The notes: generated by a model not told the origin, from the letters alone. DNA of 64,000 bases from Pardosa pseudoannulata (GCA_032207245.1 CM063508.1:90857820-90921819), one strand, 5' to 3'; positions 1 to 18,919 are shown, counted from the first letter of the stretch. Program-made: numbers and translations.

Positions 1-351
1 ATTCTTAAAAAATGATGATTTTGCACTGCAAACATTTGCTCTCTTTGGCTATAATGTTTAAAAATATCAAAATTAAGGTAACTGACTGGGTTCGAGTGTC
101 ATATTCAGAAAAATTAATGTTTTTGTCATTTACAGTATTTGCACAAATAAAAAAATGAAAAAATTTTAAAATTTTGCCCAAAAAAAATTTTTTTTCTCAT
201 ATATGGGGAAAAATTGGGCAATTTTCTATGCTTACCTTTCACGTTGTGAGACAAAATATAACAATTCAAAAACAATTTTTTTAGGGGGGGGTACAGTAAC
301 ATCTCATATACCCAAGAATATAATGAAATAATTTCTAAGACCAGTTTTAAA
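1..351. other. AT-rich sequence, no gene seen
   Basis: Low-complexity A/T-rich DNA with short A and T runs and one G run near 285. No splice-flanked open frame, RNA gene or repeat partner was recognised. Confidence 0.6.
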
Positions 352-1067
352 ATTTATAAGAGGTATTCATCATAAAAAGCCCAGTGGCGTTCGGGTAGCT
401 CTTCGCGTTCCCACTACACAGGTCCGAGGTTCAATCCCCAGGCTGGGCAAGGTTGGCTCAGCCTTCCATCCCTTCTGTGGGTAAAGAAACTGAGGACCAA
501 GCATGCTTGGGAACTAAACACTGGGGGTTCTGCGTAAGGCTGACCACCTAACCGGAACATAGGCTTCGCACCCCATGGCCCTTAGTCTAGAAAGCGGAGA
601 TTGGCCCCCAAGGAGCTGTTGCGCCGGAGTTTAGTTTATTCATCATAGAAGTAAAAATATTAAAATTAAACAAATAGATAGAAATTTTAAAAATTGAAAT
701 TTTTATATAAAAGTTAAGATTTAATTTAGTATGCAACTAAAAAATTTAATATTTGAAAATGTACTTTTATTTAAACACTAAAAAGCAATACATTATTACT
801 TCAATATATAAACTCCAGCTCAATTCCTCCTCCCAACATCTGGATCCATTTATAAGAGGCACTCATCATAGAAGTAAAATTATTAAAATTAAACGAATAG
901 ATAGAAATTTTAAAAATTGAAATTTTTATTTAAAAGTTAAGTTTTAATTTAGTATGCAACATAAAAGAATTAGTATTTGAAAATTTACTTTTATTTCAAC
1001 ATTAAAAAGCAATACATTATTGCTTCAATATATAAACTCCAGCTCAATTCCTTCTCCCAACATCTGG
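352..1067. repeat. Two-copy tandem duplication, unit about 220 bp
   Basis: Copy 1 runs about 352-842 and copy 2 about 848-1067. Both begin ATTTATAAGAGG, share the block GAAGTAAAA..ATTAAAATTAAAC and end CCCAACATCTGG. Copy 1 is longer only because it holds the SINE at 375-636; removing the SINE and one target duplication gives about 218 bp, matching copy 2. The order is therefore tandem duplication first and SINE insertion second, or a duplication involving an empty allele. No coding potential is seen. Confidence 0.85.
375..636 (+). mobile_element. tRNA-derived SINE with 11-bp target site duplication
   Basis: The 262-bp insert is far more GC-rich than its surroundings. Near its 5' end it has a pol III-type A-box-like stretch (GGGTAGCTCTTCG, about 393-405) and a B-box match (GGTTCAATCC, about 428-437), as in a tRNA-derived SINE head. 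The body holds non-coding blocks including ACCAAGCATGCTTGGGAAC. Direct repeats TATTCATCATA flank it at 364-374 and 637-647. The second, empty tandem copy at about 857-867 shows the site without the insert, which fixes both ends. There is no poly-A tail. The family name is not known to me from sequence alone; it is reminiscent of arachnid SINEs. Confidence 0.85.
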
Positions 1068-1074
1068 TTATGTC

Positions 1075-1640
1075 ACTGGACGAGAAAGGACCCAAATATA
1101 ATCACATAATAGAATAACACGGGATGCCTTTCCTGGTGATAAAGTAGCTCGCTCCATCTGGGACCTGAACTCTTAATCTGACCTGACCCGATCCTTGGAT
1201 TTGTTAGAAGTAAGACTTCAATCTGTCTGAACTGCGAACACGTAATTTAATATTGCTGAGTTATAACGCACATGGACGAGAGAGAAAGGGAGAGAAAAAA
1301 AATCTCGATAGCCTTTAAGGAAAAATGATTAACTTTCTTCCTGGTTCGGAGAAAGAAAAAAGGTTTGAAAAGAATACTTTTTGGAATGAATGAAGGCTTG
1401 CGTGCTTACCCAGCTTGAACGTCCGGCGTAACTTAGTTTACATAACAAATCGACATGTATTATGAATGGAAACATTTCTGACCTTCCCCGCTCTTCCAAG
1501 ACAAACACAAAGCCTCTCTTCCACTCCTACGCCTGTCATGTTCGTGGGGTCATCTCCCCCAGGAAATATTAGATGGAAACCTCTTAATCGGGAAATAAAA
1601 AGATCCCGATTATAAAAGTTGCTTTCATTGAAACCTGCTT
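1075..1640. other. Lower-AT, CpG-containing block, function unknown
   Basis: This stretch has several CpG dinucleotides and little simple sequence, unlike its surroundings. On the minus strand a donor-like GGTAAGC lies at about 1403-1409, but the frames upstream hold stops and no acceptor is evident. It may be a regulatory or untranslated block; no product is proposed. Confidence 0.3.
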
Positions 1641-2165
1641 CTAAGGGGAAATAGTACCTTTCGAGACTTAAAATCTTCATTCTTCATTATCAAGCACAGC
1701 CTTTTTTGTGATTCACCATAAAATAAAATGTTCTGCTTAATAAAATTAATTTTTTTAAAGCTCTTTAAGAACGTTGTAGCTTTAAAAATATTATTGAGAG
1801 CGGCAATTCAAGTAATGTATATTTTAAATGAATAAAAATCTGTACACCAAATGAAGAAAAAATGAAAATCAATTACCTGCAAGATAACTTTTAAAAATAT
1901 CTAGTAATAAACTTTATATTTATTGGAAACTGTAGTAAATTCTCTTCTTTTCTGCAAACCAAACGCTTAAACGTATCTGACTTTAAAAAAAAAAGAATAA
2001 ATATTCAAATATTATGGAATTTTTTTAGTTTTAAATTAAAAAATAATAATTTAATGCATTGAAGTTTTTTAGATTATCCTTTATCATTCTAGAAAATAAA
2101 ATAAATTGCTCTTAATAATATAATTGAGATTCGAAAAATAAAGGACATACTTAGCTGCAATTTGA
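1641..2165 (+). repeat. Diverged dispersed repeat, copy A
   Basis: It aligns in direct orientation with 37088-37600. Shared landmarks, in order, include the block around TTTCGAGA(C/T)TTAAAATCTT, then AC(C/T)(T/C)GCAAG(A/T)TAACTT, then AAA(A/C)GTATCTGA and TGAGATTC. The ends are not sharp and no TIR or LTR was found. It may be an old transposon body or a segmental duplication. Confidence 0.6.
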
Positions 2166-2244
2166 TGTAAGAAATTAGTTTTTGATTTGCAAATTTAAAA
2201 AATATTTTGATGGAATATGGATTTTTATTTTTATCACTTTACGT

Positions 2245-7372
<5,128 letters not shown>

Positions 7373-7420
<48 letters not shown>
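7373..7420. repeat. Poly-A tract of about 48 nt
   Basis: An almost uninterrupted A run. It could be the tail of a retroposed sequence on the + strand, but the upstream sequence is not recognisable and no target duplication was found. Confidence 0.9.
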
Positions 7421-7424
<4 letters not shown>

Positions 7425-7494
7425 ATCCTACGAAATTTTCTGAAAAAGTATACGCTACTGATTTAAAATAAAAACTATATTTAAGGTAATTTAT

Positions 7495-8615
7495 GGTTGT
7501 TAAAACTAGAGCTGGATGATACCTGAATTTTAGTGATTTATCGTTTACTAAATTTCAATATATTAACCCTCCGAGTGGAACACATCGAGGAAAAAGTCCT
7601 TAAAAATACGCTAAAGGTTTACTGTGTCAGTGGCCAAAGAGTTCTACGATTTTTTCCTTCACCCTTTGTCTACTAGAATGGAATACTGGAAACCCACCCT
7701 CATTATTGTCACTTTACTTCCGGTTATAAATATATATATCAATAGATATTATAGATTGTTAATTTTTAAAACACATAAAGCTCGTCAAGTCTCGAAGATC
7801 ATCCCATAAGAAATAATTGATTCTAAAAGTACAAATAAAAATATTCTTTTAGAAACTTATTTAAATTTTTTAAGAAAGACATCCAAGACATTTAAGTGGT
7901 GCAGTTAGAGATACATCAGTTACTGCAAATGAAATACTTCGAATTAGAGATTTATAAAACCATGAAAAGCTATTAGCGTCTTTGTGCCTCAAGTGGTAGG
8001 GGTGAATCCCTCAATAAATGTCAGTCAAAGAGGAGTGCAGCTCCTAAACAATAGTTCTGAACATCCTACCGTAAAAGAACTGGCAGAAATGTACATTACA
8101 TCTATTTTCAGAGAGTTTTTGGAGGTCGAAAATTGTATGTGGCAACCACTTTGAAGACATCATTGGTTTGGCGGAATTGTACGTGCAAACCACTTAGAGG
8201 ATTAATATGTTCTAACATATATCACCTTATTATAGAGTTACAAATATGTGTTCTGTATAAAATAATACAAACACACATAAACCAATGTGTGTGTTGGTTA
8301 TCTAGAAAATAAAAATTCAATTTCTTATTCTGAATATAATAAATTTAAATTTTAAAATGTTGCTTTAAAAAAATTACATAACATATTATTACTGTTCTTT
8401 AGTTAGAAAAAAGATTTGTGAACGCGGCAAAAAAAGAAAAAATGGTGACAAAAGATATAAAACTTTTTAATTTTCAGATATAGATTTTTCCAAAATTTCT
8501 TTTTAAATTTTCGGAAAAAAAAATCTGTTTTACTGTTTTGTATTTTTGTTTTATAATTTTCGGAACAAACTCGCACAAATTTTCGGAAAATTCGGATATT
8601 TTCGAATCAGAATCA
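7495..8615 (-). repeat. MITE-like dispersed repeat, copy 1, with internal insertion
   Basis: Read on the minus strand this matches 16370-16925 in the same order. One end has the GGATGATA block with CTAG nearby (about 7507-7522). The middle has AACTCTATAATAAGGTGATATA and GAACAGTAATAATATG. The other end has CCGAAAATTTGT and GTGATTCTGATTCGAA (about 8591-8615). About 600 bp between roughly 7570 and 8195 have no counterpart in copy 2, so they are an insertion here or a deletion there. Ends CAGGGGTGATTCTGA and CTAGAGCTGGATGAT are vaguely hAT-like; no target duplication was found. Confidence 0.6.
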
Positions 8616-10125
<1,510 letters not shown>

Positions 10126-10133
<8 letters not shown>

Positions 10134-10528
10134 AATCCCTTATTTACGTATTTTAATATTAATTTAATAACTTTTGTTCATAAAGTAAGTTCGGAGTTTG
10201 CGCGGTAATGTGTTCGGAGTTTGCGTTTGAGCTGATTTTTCCCTCCAGACACGCTTATAGACTTAATTCAGCCTATGTCTGTACTACTTTAGCCAATAGT
10301 TAGCGCGTTCTCTTTAAACATGGGTATTTTTTTATCACTTGATTAATTGTGCTTTGGGATTATTCGTAGTCTTTTTTTACCTGAAGAATCCCTACTTGAA
10401 AAGCGTATGTGCAAAATCACATTGTCTATGTGCTCGATGTTGTAAAGGTGTTCGCCTGTTGTATGGAATTGATGTTTCTTACCAGAAATAAACTGTGTTG
10501 TGATTTTGAATGAGTCTCGACCATATTA
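10126..10528 (+). mobile_element. LTR-like dispersed repeat, copy 1
   Basis: This is a direct match to the reverse complement of 54045-54421 over its whole length. It starts at AATATTAAAATCCCTTATTT and ends just after GAATGAGTCTCG. Near the 3' end ACCAGAAATAAACTGTGTTG has an AATAAA-type signal, and the partner copy ends CCAACA and starts TGTAATATT, as an LTR would (TG..CA). This copy has about 24 bp more near 10184-10225, from a local duplication of TTCGGAGTTTGCG. AT repeats precede it and AC repeats follow. No internal retroelement coding region is adjacent, so a solo LTR is the best guess. Confidence 0.5.
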
Positions 10529-10549
10529 CACACACACACACACACACAC
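10529..10549. repeat. (AC)n microsatellite
   Basis: A short AC tract abutting the 3' end of the LTR-like repeat. Confidence 0.9.
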
Positions 10550-11639
10550 ATATGAAGTAAATTTTAAGCTGTGCTTTGGGCCCTATATTGGGTAAGTCAG
10601 GTTCTGGTAGTAAATAAATATTAATTTGGAGGTGCTTGAAAAATGTTTTGGGATTTTCGAAAGGGTTAATATAAATTAAAATAGTTGAGACAAATATTCA
10701 TTTTTGCGAAATTTAAAATAATGAGCAACAACTTTTTGCCGCAGTTCACTTAAAACTATATGAAGATTTACTTGTTTATTCTCACACTTAACATGCCGAT
10801 TATGACCCATGATAGAGATATCAAGGCATTCATCATTCGGTTGCCCCCAATTGGGTATTGGATCCTTTTGCATGAAAATCTACAAGTTAGATAAATCCAT
10901 ACTGATACAGGAGCGAAGTATTAAATAATTCCAAATAAGGAGCTGTTTGAACAAGGATACTTCAATTCCTGGATATAAAATAAATACCGGTTTTATATCC
11001 TACGTCATGGGTCACTGTACAGAAGCTTCTAGTTGTTTGCTAGTCTTCCTATTTTGTATAACGTTTATCTAGTGCAATTATTAATTTTATAGTGAAAAAA
11101 GTATATCGACTGGAAATTCGTGCTTGAAGAGATTTACGAATATTACTCATAAACAGAGCAGAACATAAACTCATGTCAATCCATCAGGCTCATTCACCTC
11201 CTTAGTAATAGTAATAAAATAACGTTTTTTATAGTTTAAAATATAAGGTAATAATTTCTATATTATATTACTTTAACTATCAAAATATTTTTATGTTGCT
11301 ATTAAAAATATGAAAGTTAAAAATATAATATTGTTTTATGGAGTTATATTTTGGGGTTCATGGCAAGGTGTTTGCTATGAGAAGTGGTATGTGGACAAAA
11401 AGCTTGGGAATCACTAATGTAAAATATTCATATGCCTATGAAAAAACCAGACTCACAAGGCAATACTCTGGTTTATGTGACATTGATTAATTTATTACCA
11501 GGTCTGTACTTCTTGGAACTTATTTATTTATTTATTTATTTTCATGTGATGAGCTCCTTAATAGCCGTGCGAGGTTTATAAGCAAATTACGAGAGTAATA
11601 AATGATCCCCGACTGACGATGTTGCCGAAACATGCCTGG
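10550..11639. other. AT-rich stretch, no gene recognised
   Basis: No splice-flanked open frame, TIR pair or RNA gene was seen. A (TTTA)n tract lies at about 11521-11541. Confidence 0.5.
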
Positions 11640-12445
11640 AAAGACATTAGTCTTCGATTTCGGAAGAAGTTTTCTCTCCCCCCCCCTCCTCTACACTTTA
11701 CCTCGAGCAAAGCTATCTGTTTCTACGTCCATTAAATTAAGACTTCGATTTTTAATTATCCTCGCGGGGAGTCACGATCCACCTTGTGTTTTCCAAGCTG
11801 ATGCGTAGAAGAACAGCACAAAAAAACGTACGCGAGCTTCTACAGTCGTTGGAACTGCATCTCCTTACCCAGGAAGGAGTCCTTATTTATAGCCAACGCG
11901 GGGGGAAGCGACGCTGAAAAAAAAAAAGAAGAGTATATAACCCAGGCAAGAGAAGGAAAATAATAATAATATATAAAAAAAAAAGACTCGAAGGAAAAAC
12001 AGTTCCCTTGCCCCGAAGTTGGCCCCTCGCCAGTAAAACCTGAACCGTACATAAATCAGGGAGTTGTTTCAGTGGATCGGGTTCACCGGGAACATTTTCG
12101 GCTTCTGGGAAAAACTCCGATGCGTTAGCGCTAAACGGTCACACAATTTTGTTTTGTCTCGGGACATCGAGAGAGGAAGCGGCCCTTGTCGCGTATATAT
12201 CATCGCGCAATGAGAAAGGAGCACTTTGTTCGGCGAGTCCAAAATACGCAAATGAATTAAACAAAAGAAGCACCGAGACAGGTAGAGACGTGAGTGGGAT
12301 ATCTTAGAAAGGGAAACGTCGGAGGTGGGTTTCGTACATCTTTTGTTATCGTGGCATCTGAATTTCAGACCGTGATAAGAAAATAGCGAGATCTCGGCCT
12401 TGCCGCCGTCGCTGGAAGAACCGAATGCTTAAGTCAAATGCGTGT
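11640..12445. promoter_or_regulatory. CpG-richer island, possible regulatory element or 5' region
   Basis: About 800 bp with frequent CpG dinucleotides, purine-rich tracts and little simple sequence, standing out from AT-rich DNA on both sides. The motif TATATAA occurs at 11935-11941. ORFs on the minus strand at 11840-12052 and 12069-12251 have no recognised domains. It may be an enhancer, a promoter or an untranslated first exon. The hAT insertion begins immediately downstream. Confidence 0.3.
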
Positions 12446-12461
12446 ATGTAAAGACATAGAT

Positions 12462-13337
12462 CAGGGGTAGGCAACGCGGCGCCCGCGGGCGTCATGGCGC
12501 CTCCGATCGATTTTTAATGCGCCCTCGCTGGATTAATGTAAATGTATGATAGCCAGAGCGATTTACTTACTCTTGTCAAACGGCGATATACAGCAAGTAG
12601 TCAGTTGAGTTTAGGATTGTACATAGATTAGCATTCCCAGATATAAAACATACTGTTGAGAGTTTAAATTTGAATAATGAAAATTTTACTGCTACATCAT
12701 ATTTAGGAATTATAGATAAGCTAATAGAAGAGTTTTCTTCTAGATTTGAAGATTTAGCAGAATTAGAACCTGTTCTAAGATTTTTCATAAATCCATTCAA
12801 TGGTACTGAAGATGATGTCCTTGAAATAGTTTCAATGTATTTCGAGCTTCATTATATTGAAGACCTAGAATAAGAAATAATAAATTTGCAAAGTGATATT
12901 ATTTTAAAAGCGCATAGTAATGATAAAATGTTTTGGAACTTAGTCCATGAAAATAAGTATCATATTTTAAGTAAATGTGAGCTAAAAATTTGTTCATATT
13001 GTGCAACAACATACAATTGCTAGTCTTTGTTCTCAAATATGAAATATTTGAAATCAAAATACCGAACAAAGATTAATGACTCACATTTGGATAATTGTTT
13101 AAGGACCGAGAACTCTAAATATATCCCCAATTATAAGAAATTAGCTGAAAATATGGACACCTAAGTTTTACACTGAATTATATGTATCATTATGTATGAC
13201 ACCAACAAAATAAAGTTATAAAAAATCTGATTTTTTTATGCCTATTTATACCTGTTGATTATCTGTAAAATATGCGCCTTTGGTAATTTTCAAATTTAGT
13301 ATTGCGCCCTTAAGGCCAAACAGGTTGCCGACCCCTG
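12462..13337 (+). mobile_element. hAT DNA transposon, internally deleted, with 8-bp target duplication
   Basis: The element is 876 bp. Its left end is CAGGGGTAGGCAAC and its right end is the inverted match (CAGGGGTCGGCAAC on the minus strand), giving TIRs of about 14 bp with one mismatch. The 8-bp direct repeat ACATAGAT flanks it at 12454-12461 and 13338-13345; an 8-bp duplication is characteristic of hAT. It keeps only the C-terminal part of a transposase gene, much shorter than an autonomous element. Confidence 0.93.
12601..13164 (+). pseudogene. hAT transposase, C-terminal dimerisation region, disrupted
   Basis: One frame carries recognisable hAT C-terminal transposase of the ZBED/Charlie type across two in-frame stops. 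The first segment (to TAA at 12871-12873) includes a region ending near LRFFINPFNG. The next reads IINLQSDIILKAHSND, then FWNLVHENKYHIL. The third, after TAG at 13021-13023, gives SLFSNMKYLKSKYR and then HLDNCLR, the hallmark of the hAT dimerisation domain; the TAG sits where Glu is usual (CE-SLFS). The frame closes at TAA 13162-13164. The DNA-binding and most catalytic parts are absent. It cannot make active transposase. Confidence 0.85.
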
Positions 13338-13345
13338 ACATAGAT

Positions 13346-14340
13346 CCTTATATAACAGTGTAATGTGTTGTATGTATGTGTGTATCTAAATTAAAAAAAA
13401 AAATATCGAAAAATAATAATTTCTTGTATTTTTATTTGTTTTTTGTTATTTAATAGGAGTTGATTTTTAAATTTTCTAAGCATTTTCAAAGATGAAACTC
13501 TTCAAAGCAAAAGGAATCGCCAGAAATTTTTGCATTTCCTTTCTTTTTGCAATATACCTTAAAGATCAACTGACGATGTCTTGTATACTAGAAATTATTA
13601 AACGGCGGCCGGCTATTATCAATTATAATCTTATTTTCAATTTTAGGGACCGCGGTGGAATTTATGAAACTTCTAGTAAATGTAACATTATTAGATTGAT
13701 TGGCAGATTATTTATATAATTATAAAGGTATAACAGTTCTATTGTTAATTTATTAATAAAAGCGATAACAAATTTAATAATGTATTGCTTAAAATTACCA
13801 CCTATGTATAAAATGCGTCTCGTCGGAACAAAATGCAACGTTTTAGCTTCGGCCTTTGGAGTCAGGCCTGTTGTTTACAATCATAAAAATCTTAAATTTA
13901 CTTATCTTCGGTTTCCTACTAGATGTGTTATGATAGATATGTAGAATGAAATCAAAACTAACATCAACTTTTAAATAATTGTAACTTTCATTTGATAATT
14001 GAGGTTCATTCGGGAAGTCCTTAGGGATTAATATAATTATGAAGTACAAGTTTGTCGATGCAAAAAGAAATAATTATATTTTTACATATCAAATTATTTT
14101 TACAGAGTTAAATCTCCATGTAAGAAAATTTTTAATAAAACTGGGGTATAAGAAACTTGGAATTTCACCCGGTTATAACTAAATCTTAATATGACTTATA
14201 AAGACGGCTTAGTTTAATTGAGTTCTATTATTAAGGAAAATAAAAATTAATTAAAAAACAGTTTACAAATCTAAGACGTTACGGGAGAGGTGTAACAATA
14301 TTTCAACCTTCCAGAAAAATTGGTTTGTAGCAGGGCTGAT
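13346..14340. other. AT-rich stretch, no gene recognised
   Basis: Open frames at 13492-13719 (+) and 13843-14049 (-) show no domains, splice sites or codon bias. Confidence 0.5.
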
Positions 14341-14490
<150 letters not shown>

Positions 14491-16369
14491 CAGTGGGTAC
14501 TCATTTATAGAAATTCAGTTATACAAAATATCAATTTTACCAGAGAATCCCCTGTGGGAATTTTTGAACAAAATGAGCAAAAACTTTTATGAACTTTCGC
14601 TTATCAACATCAATTTTATGGCTTTCTTCTTTCTCCTTACAAAATATTTTCTTCTATTATTCTTCAAAAGGTTAATAGAGTTTTAACATTTAATATTCAT
14701 AACATTTAATGTTTTTTAGATTAAAAATGTTCATTGTATGTATTTAAGTATTTTTATAATAAATAAGAAATTTTCTGTAGTTACAGTAGACGAAACATTG
14801 TTGTTATACTTTACAATTATGTGTCAGTTTTACCTTAAAACTCCGTTTATTTATTTAAAAAAAAAACCCAGTAAAACAGATTAGTAGTGTTACTTATATG
14901 AAGTATGTACTTATGTGAAAAGTTATCCCTTTCCCCTGGTCTTCGTATAAATGAGTTTCTTCATTAAATATATCTATACACACAAATTAAACTATTTTCA
15001 GTCTTTTAACTTAAAATTTCATTTTAATTCTGGGAGATTTATTTAAATCAAAGACAATTGACGCGTTAGGTTAGAACGTCCCGGAAGAGCACACATGGCG
15101 CAATACACATTTTTCTGTCTTCATTAAATTCCTTTAAAAAGTATAAATTGGAATCTGTCATATTTTTCTGCCCGTTCCATATTCTACTCTTGTATGTGTA
15201 CGCATCTGTTAAAAGTTAAAATGGTTTTGTTTTTTTAATTCAGAATAATGAATGAAAGTTCTTGCAATTTTCTAAAACAATTTTATTATTAGTTCTTACG
15301 AATTTTATGTCTTCGAATTTACTGATTAGATAATTCAAGTCTAAATCAATTTTAAATAATCTCCTTAGTTTTTCTATATCGCAGTGAGCCTCTAAATTTT
15401 AGCCACATTATGCATATATATACATACTTCTCTCTTACTCTATTAGTATTACTAAACAAAGACCAGGGGAATGAATTCACACCATTAATATTCTCTCTTT
15501 GTCATACACACATACACATGCATAAGTACATAATCATTATCCTAACTGGGTCTATGCTTCATTTACTCATATGTCGCCTTCGGTTTTACATTGTAATTGA
15601 TATGCATAAGAAAAAAGTGCAGTGTTTATGCAGGTGTGTTAGAAAAATATTTCAACGGCGAGCCAACATTATCTCTTTAATTAGAATCTTAGCGACTTAA
15701 GCAAAGGATCATTTCTTAAGACTGTAGTCCGTACAATGTTTGGAAGAGAACTCCTCAAGGAAAGAGAGAGAGAGAGATGTAGAAAAAAAAGAGAAGACAA
15801 AACAGCAACTTGCCTTTTAATTTATCTAGAACAAAGGCGTAGGTGGCTGCGAAGCACCTTTTTATTCAGTGGGTAAAACTGGGAGAACAATCATTTGCAG
15901 TAAAGGAGCAGTGTTTCAACAAACTAAGTGGTAGTAAAATCAAAAAGAAACTGAAAAAAAATAAAAGAAGCGTCTGAAATCAGTTTAATTATGTATTCCT
16001 TTGTATTATAATTGGATGGTTTATATGATGGGACAAACAAGTAGTAATAAAATTTGAATAACAATGTAATATTTGTGTGGATAATTTAACGTAGTAGTCT
16101 ATATAGGTTAAGATACTTTAGTAAAGTGTGAATATACGTGGGATCTCGTCTAAAAACCCGATAATGTATGTATGAATCTTTTTTTTAATTGTTTGATGAT
16201 AGAAAATATATTCTTCGTCTCTCTTGTTATACTTATTTTATTTTGGATTTTACTTCTTGAATTTGGCTTTTCAGTATGTGTGATTTTTAAATATTTTCTT
16301 ATTCAGAATTTGCACAATTTGTGAAGCTCGTCAATTAAACATTTATAATAAGTAACAGAATTCTTACAT
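14491..16369. other. AT-rich stretch, no gene recognised
   Basis: A 96-codon open frame at 15410-15700 (+) has no recognised domain. A short (GA)n lies near 15763-15777. Nothing else is supported. Confidence 0.5.
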
Positions 16370-16925
16370 GGTTCAGTCCTAATCCAGAGTTGATTCTAAT
16401 CCGAATTTTCCGAAAATTTGTACGAGTTAGTTCCGAAAAGAATAAAAAACAGATTTTTTTTCCAGAAAATTTGAAATGAAGTTTTGAAAAATCTGTTTTT
16501 GAAAATTGAAAAAAATGTTTTAAAACCATCTTCTACTTCAAATAAAATGTATATAAATAAATATTGAAGATAATTAGAAAGTTTTTTATCTTTCTTCACC
16601 CTTTTTTCTTTTTTGATGCGTCCTCAATTTTTTTTTCTACCGAAGAACAGTAATAATATGCTTTGTGATTTTCTTTTTTAAAACAATATGTTAAAATTTA
16701 AATTTATGTATTAAGATTGAGAAATTGAATTTTTGTTATGTAGGTAACCTACACACACTTTGATATATGTGTGTTTGTTTTATTTTATACAGAACACACT
16801 TATGTTTGCAACTCTATAATAAGGTGATATATATTAGAACCTATTAATATATTGATATTTGGTAAACGATATGTCAAAATATTAAAATTCCGATATCATC
16901 CAAGTCTAGTTTTGGCATCCAACAT
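16370..16925 (+). repeat. MITE-like dispersed repeat, copy 2
   Basis: Inverted relative to 7495-8615 and uninterrupted. It opens with CCAGAGTTGATTCTAATCCG, holds GAACAGTAATAATATG and AACTCTATAATAAGGTGATATA, and closes with GGTAAACGATAT..GATATCATCCAAGTCTAG. The two ends are weakly inverted relative to each other (AGAGTTGATTCT and AGACTTGGATGAT). It is non-coding. It is probably a non-autonomous DNA element; the superfamily is uncertain. Confidence 0.6.
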
Positions 16926-17140
16926 AACCAATCCAATATAGCCATAATATAATTTTTATTTTAAATTAGTATTGAATATTTTTTCAGAACATTTTGTATG
17001 ATGTTTATAATTTAAAAATTTTTTTTTTACTTATTTTTTTTAGTTAGAATCAAACATATCCTAATACTGATTTTTGCATTGATGAGAGTGATATTGACAA
17101 CTGTTTGACACATGAGGAATAATTTAGGTTTGTAATACCA

Positions 17141-17205
17141 GTGGTGGCGAACGCAACTTTTTACTATTGAGCACGGAAGTGGGAAAGGAATTAGACGAAA
17201 AAGCA
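17141..17205 (+). mobile_element. Possible solo hAT terminus
   Basis: CAGTGGTGGCGAACGCAAC resembles the typical hAT end CAGTGGTGGCGAACC. No matching inverted end was found downstream, so it is a fragment or a chance match. Confidence 0.3.
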
Positions 17206-18919
17206 GCATTTAAATAACTTTTTAAATGTAACATCATAGACTATTTTGCCAATAACATAAAAGAACATGTTATATTATAAATTGATAAAACATAATACAA
17301 GTGCCTAATCTTTTTTATATATTAAAAATTTATGGACTGATACTATTCACTGCCACGGCCAACCAGAAAGGTTTACAACCGCTGAAGCGGCGGTGGAAGG
17401 AATAATTCATACTCACAATCAACAAAAACATTAAAAATTTTACTATGAATAATATTACATAAGCAAAAAGGCTACAGGTAAACAATCTTTTACCCTTTTG
17501 TTTTTCGATTGTAGACTCACAAAAGAGAATCAACAGTAAAATAATTCATTATACATTTACAATAAAATGATTTGCAATTAAATAATAATTAAATCCTAAT
17601 TAAACATTTAATGCATTATAATTCTAATATAGTAACCAGAGATAATTTCGTTTTACTTTCTGGTTTAAATCTTTATATCAATCTTTGGTATTATACAATA
17701 TTGTTTGTAATTTTTTAGACAAATCATTTTTTCATTTATCAAAATTCACCATGATTTTAAAACGCTGGTAGGATTAAAATTTACTTCTTTTAACTCTAAA
17801 AACATTATATTATAAAATACATGGCATACACTATTTTTACAATACAAATTAAATACAAATGAAATATATATTTTGTTGTTATTTACGAATTATTTGTTCC
17901 CATTTATATTTAAGTATGATATTATTAATATATTATTTAATAGCATTTCTCTCAAAACTGATCTCTAACGTCATTTAAGTCTACAATTTCGGTTAAATTA
18001 TTATTTTTCCCATTGGTCTAGTTTATATATCTCCAGTTTAATAAAAATATCTACAATCTAAGCAAGAAAACGCGGAAGCCAATTTAGCTCTCTTACTAAA
18101 ACTAGGACGTCATAATTTGGCTTACTCTCACTGAAATAACTTAAAAATTTCAATAGTAAAATTAAAATTAAACTCCATTATTAAAGAAAACTATAATTAA
18201 TTAACTTAGCAGCTATTTACAGTCTGCATTTACAAAACATAAATTCATTCACTATCATATAAAATATTAACCAATTAAAAATGAGTAAAAATAAGTGAAT
18301 ACTCACTGTTTAAATGACTTTTATTTCTTTCAAAACCTTCAGATATCTTTTGTTACTTTCCAAGCTTTTAAAATATTTGTTCAATGATTCGACTTTCATT
18401 TTCAAAATATATATTGAGGGAAAAATATAAAAGATTTACTTTCTTAATGTAATAGTATACTATACATTATAGAAGTATATAGTATAGTAGTATATTTGTA
18501 CTATACTAGTTGTTTATATTATCAGGAATTTCTGGTAGTGATATCATGTTACAGCCCAAGTGTTTTATAGCAGGTAAATATTTTGTCTAGAGTCACCGTT
18601 CATCTTCCATACACTAAGGAACATTATTTTTTAACACTGTATGTTTCGAGGCTAAGTATATATTTGCATTTGTATAGATCTCACGCATATCTGCCACACA
18701 TTTTCCGAAGGTGGGAGACGAAACAGGACGAAACATGCTTGGATCTGTATAGCCGGAAATAAATAAAAATGTGTAACAAAGTAGATAAAGAACGAAATAA
18801 CATTAAAATGAGTTACATAATATAGGTTATTAGAGATAAATGGTTATTAAAAATTGAGATATCTTCCTACACAATTGAAGATCATAATCGAGAAAATAAA
18901 AATAAATTTTCGAATTACT

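Noticed and set aside
1438..1680. 80-codon minus-strand ORF in a CpG-containing block
   Set aside because: It ends before the nearby donor-like site and its 5' part overlaps the diverged repeat; no domain.
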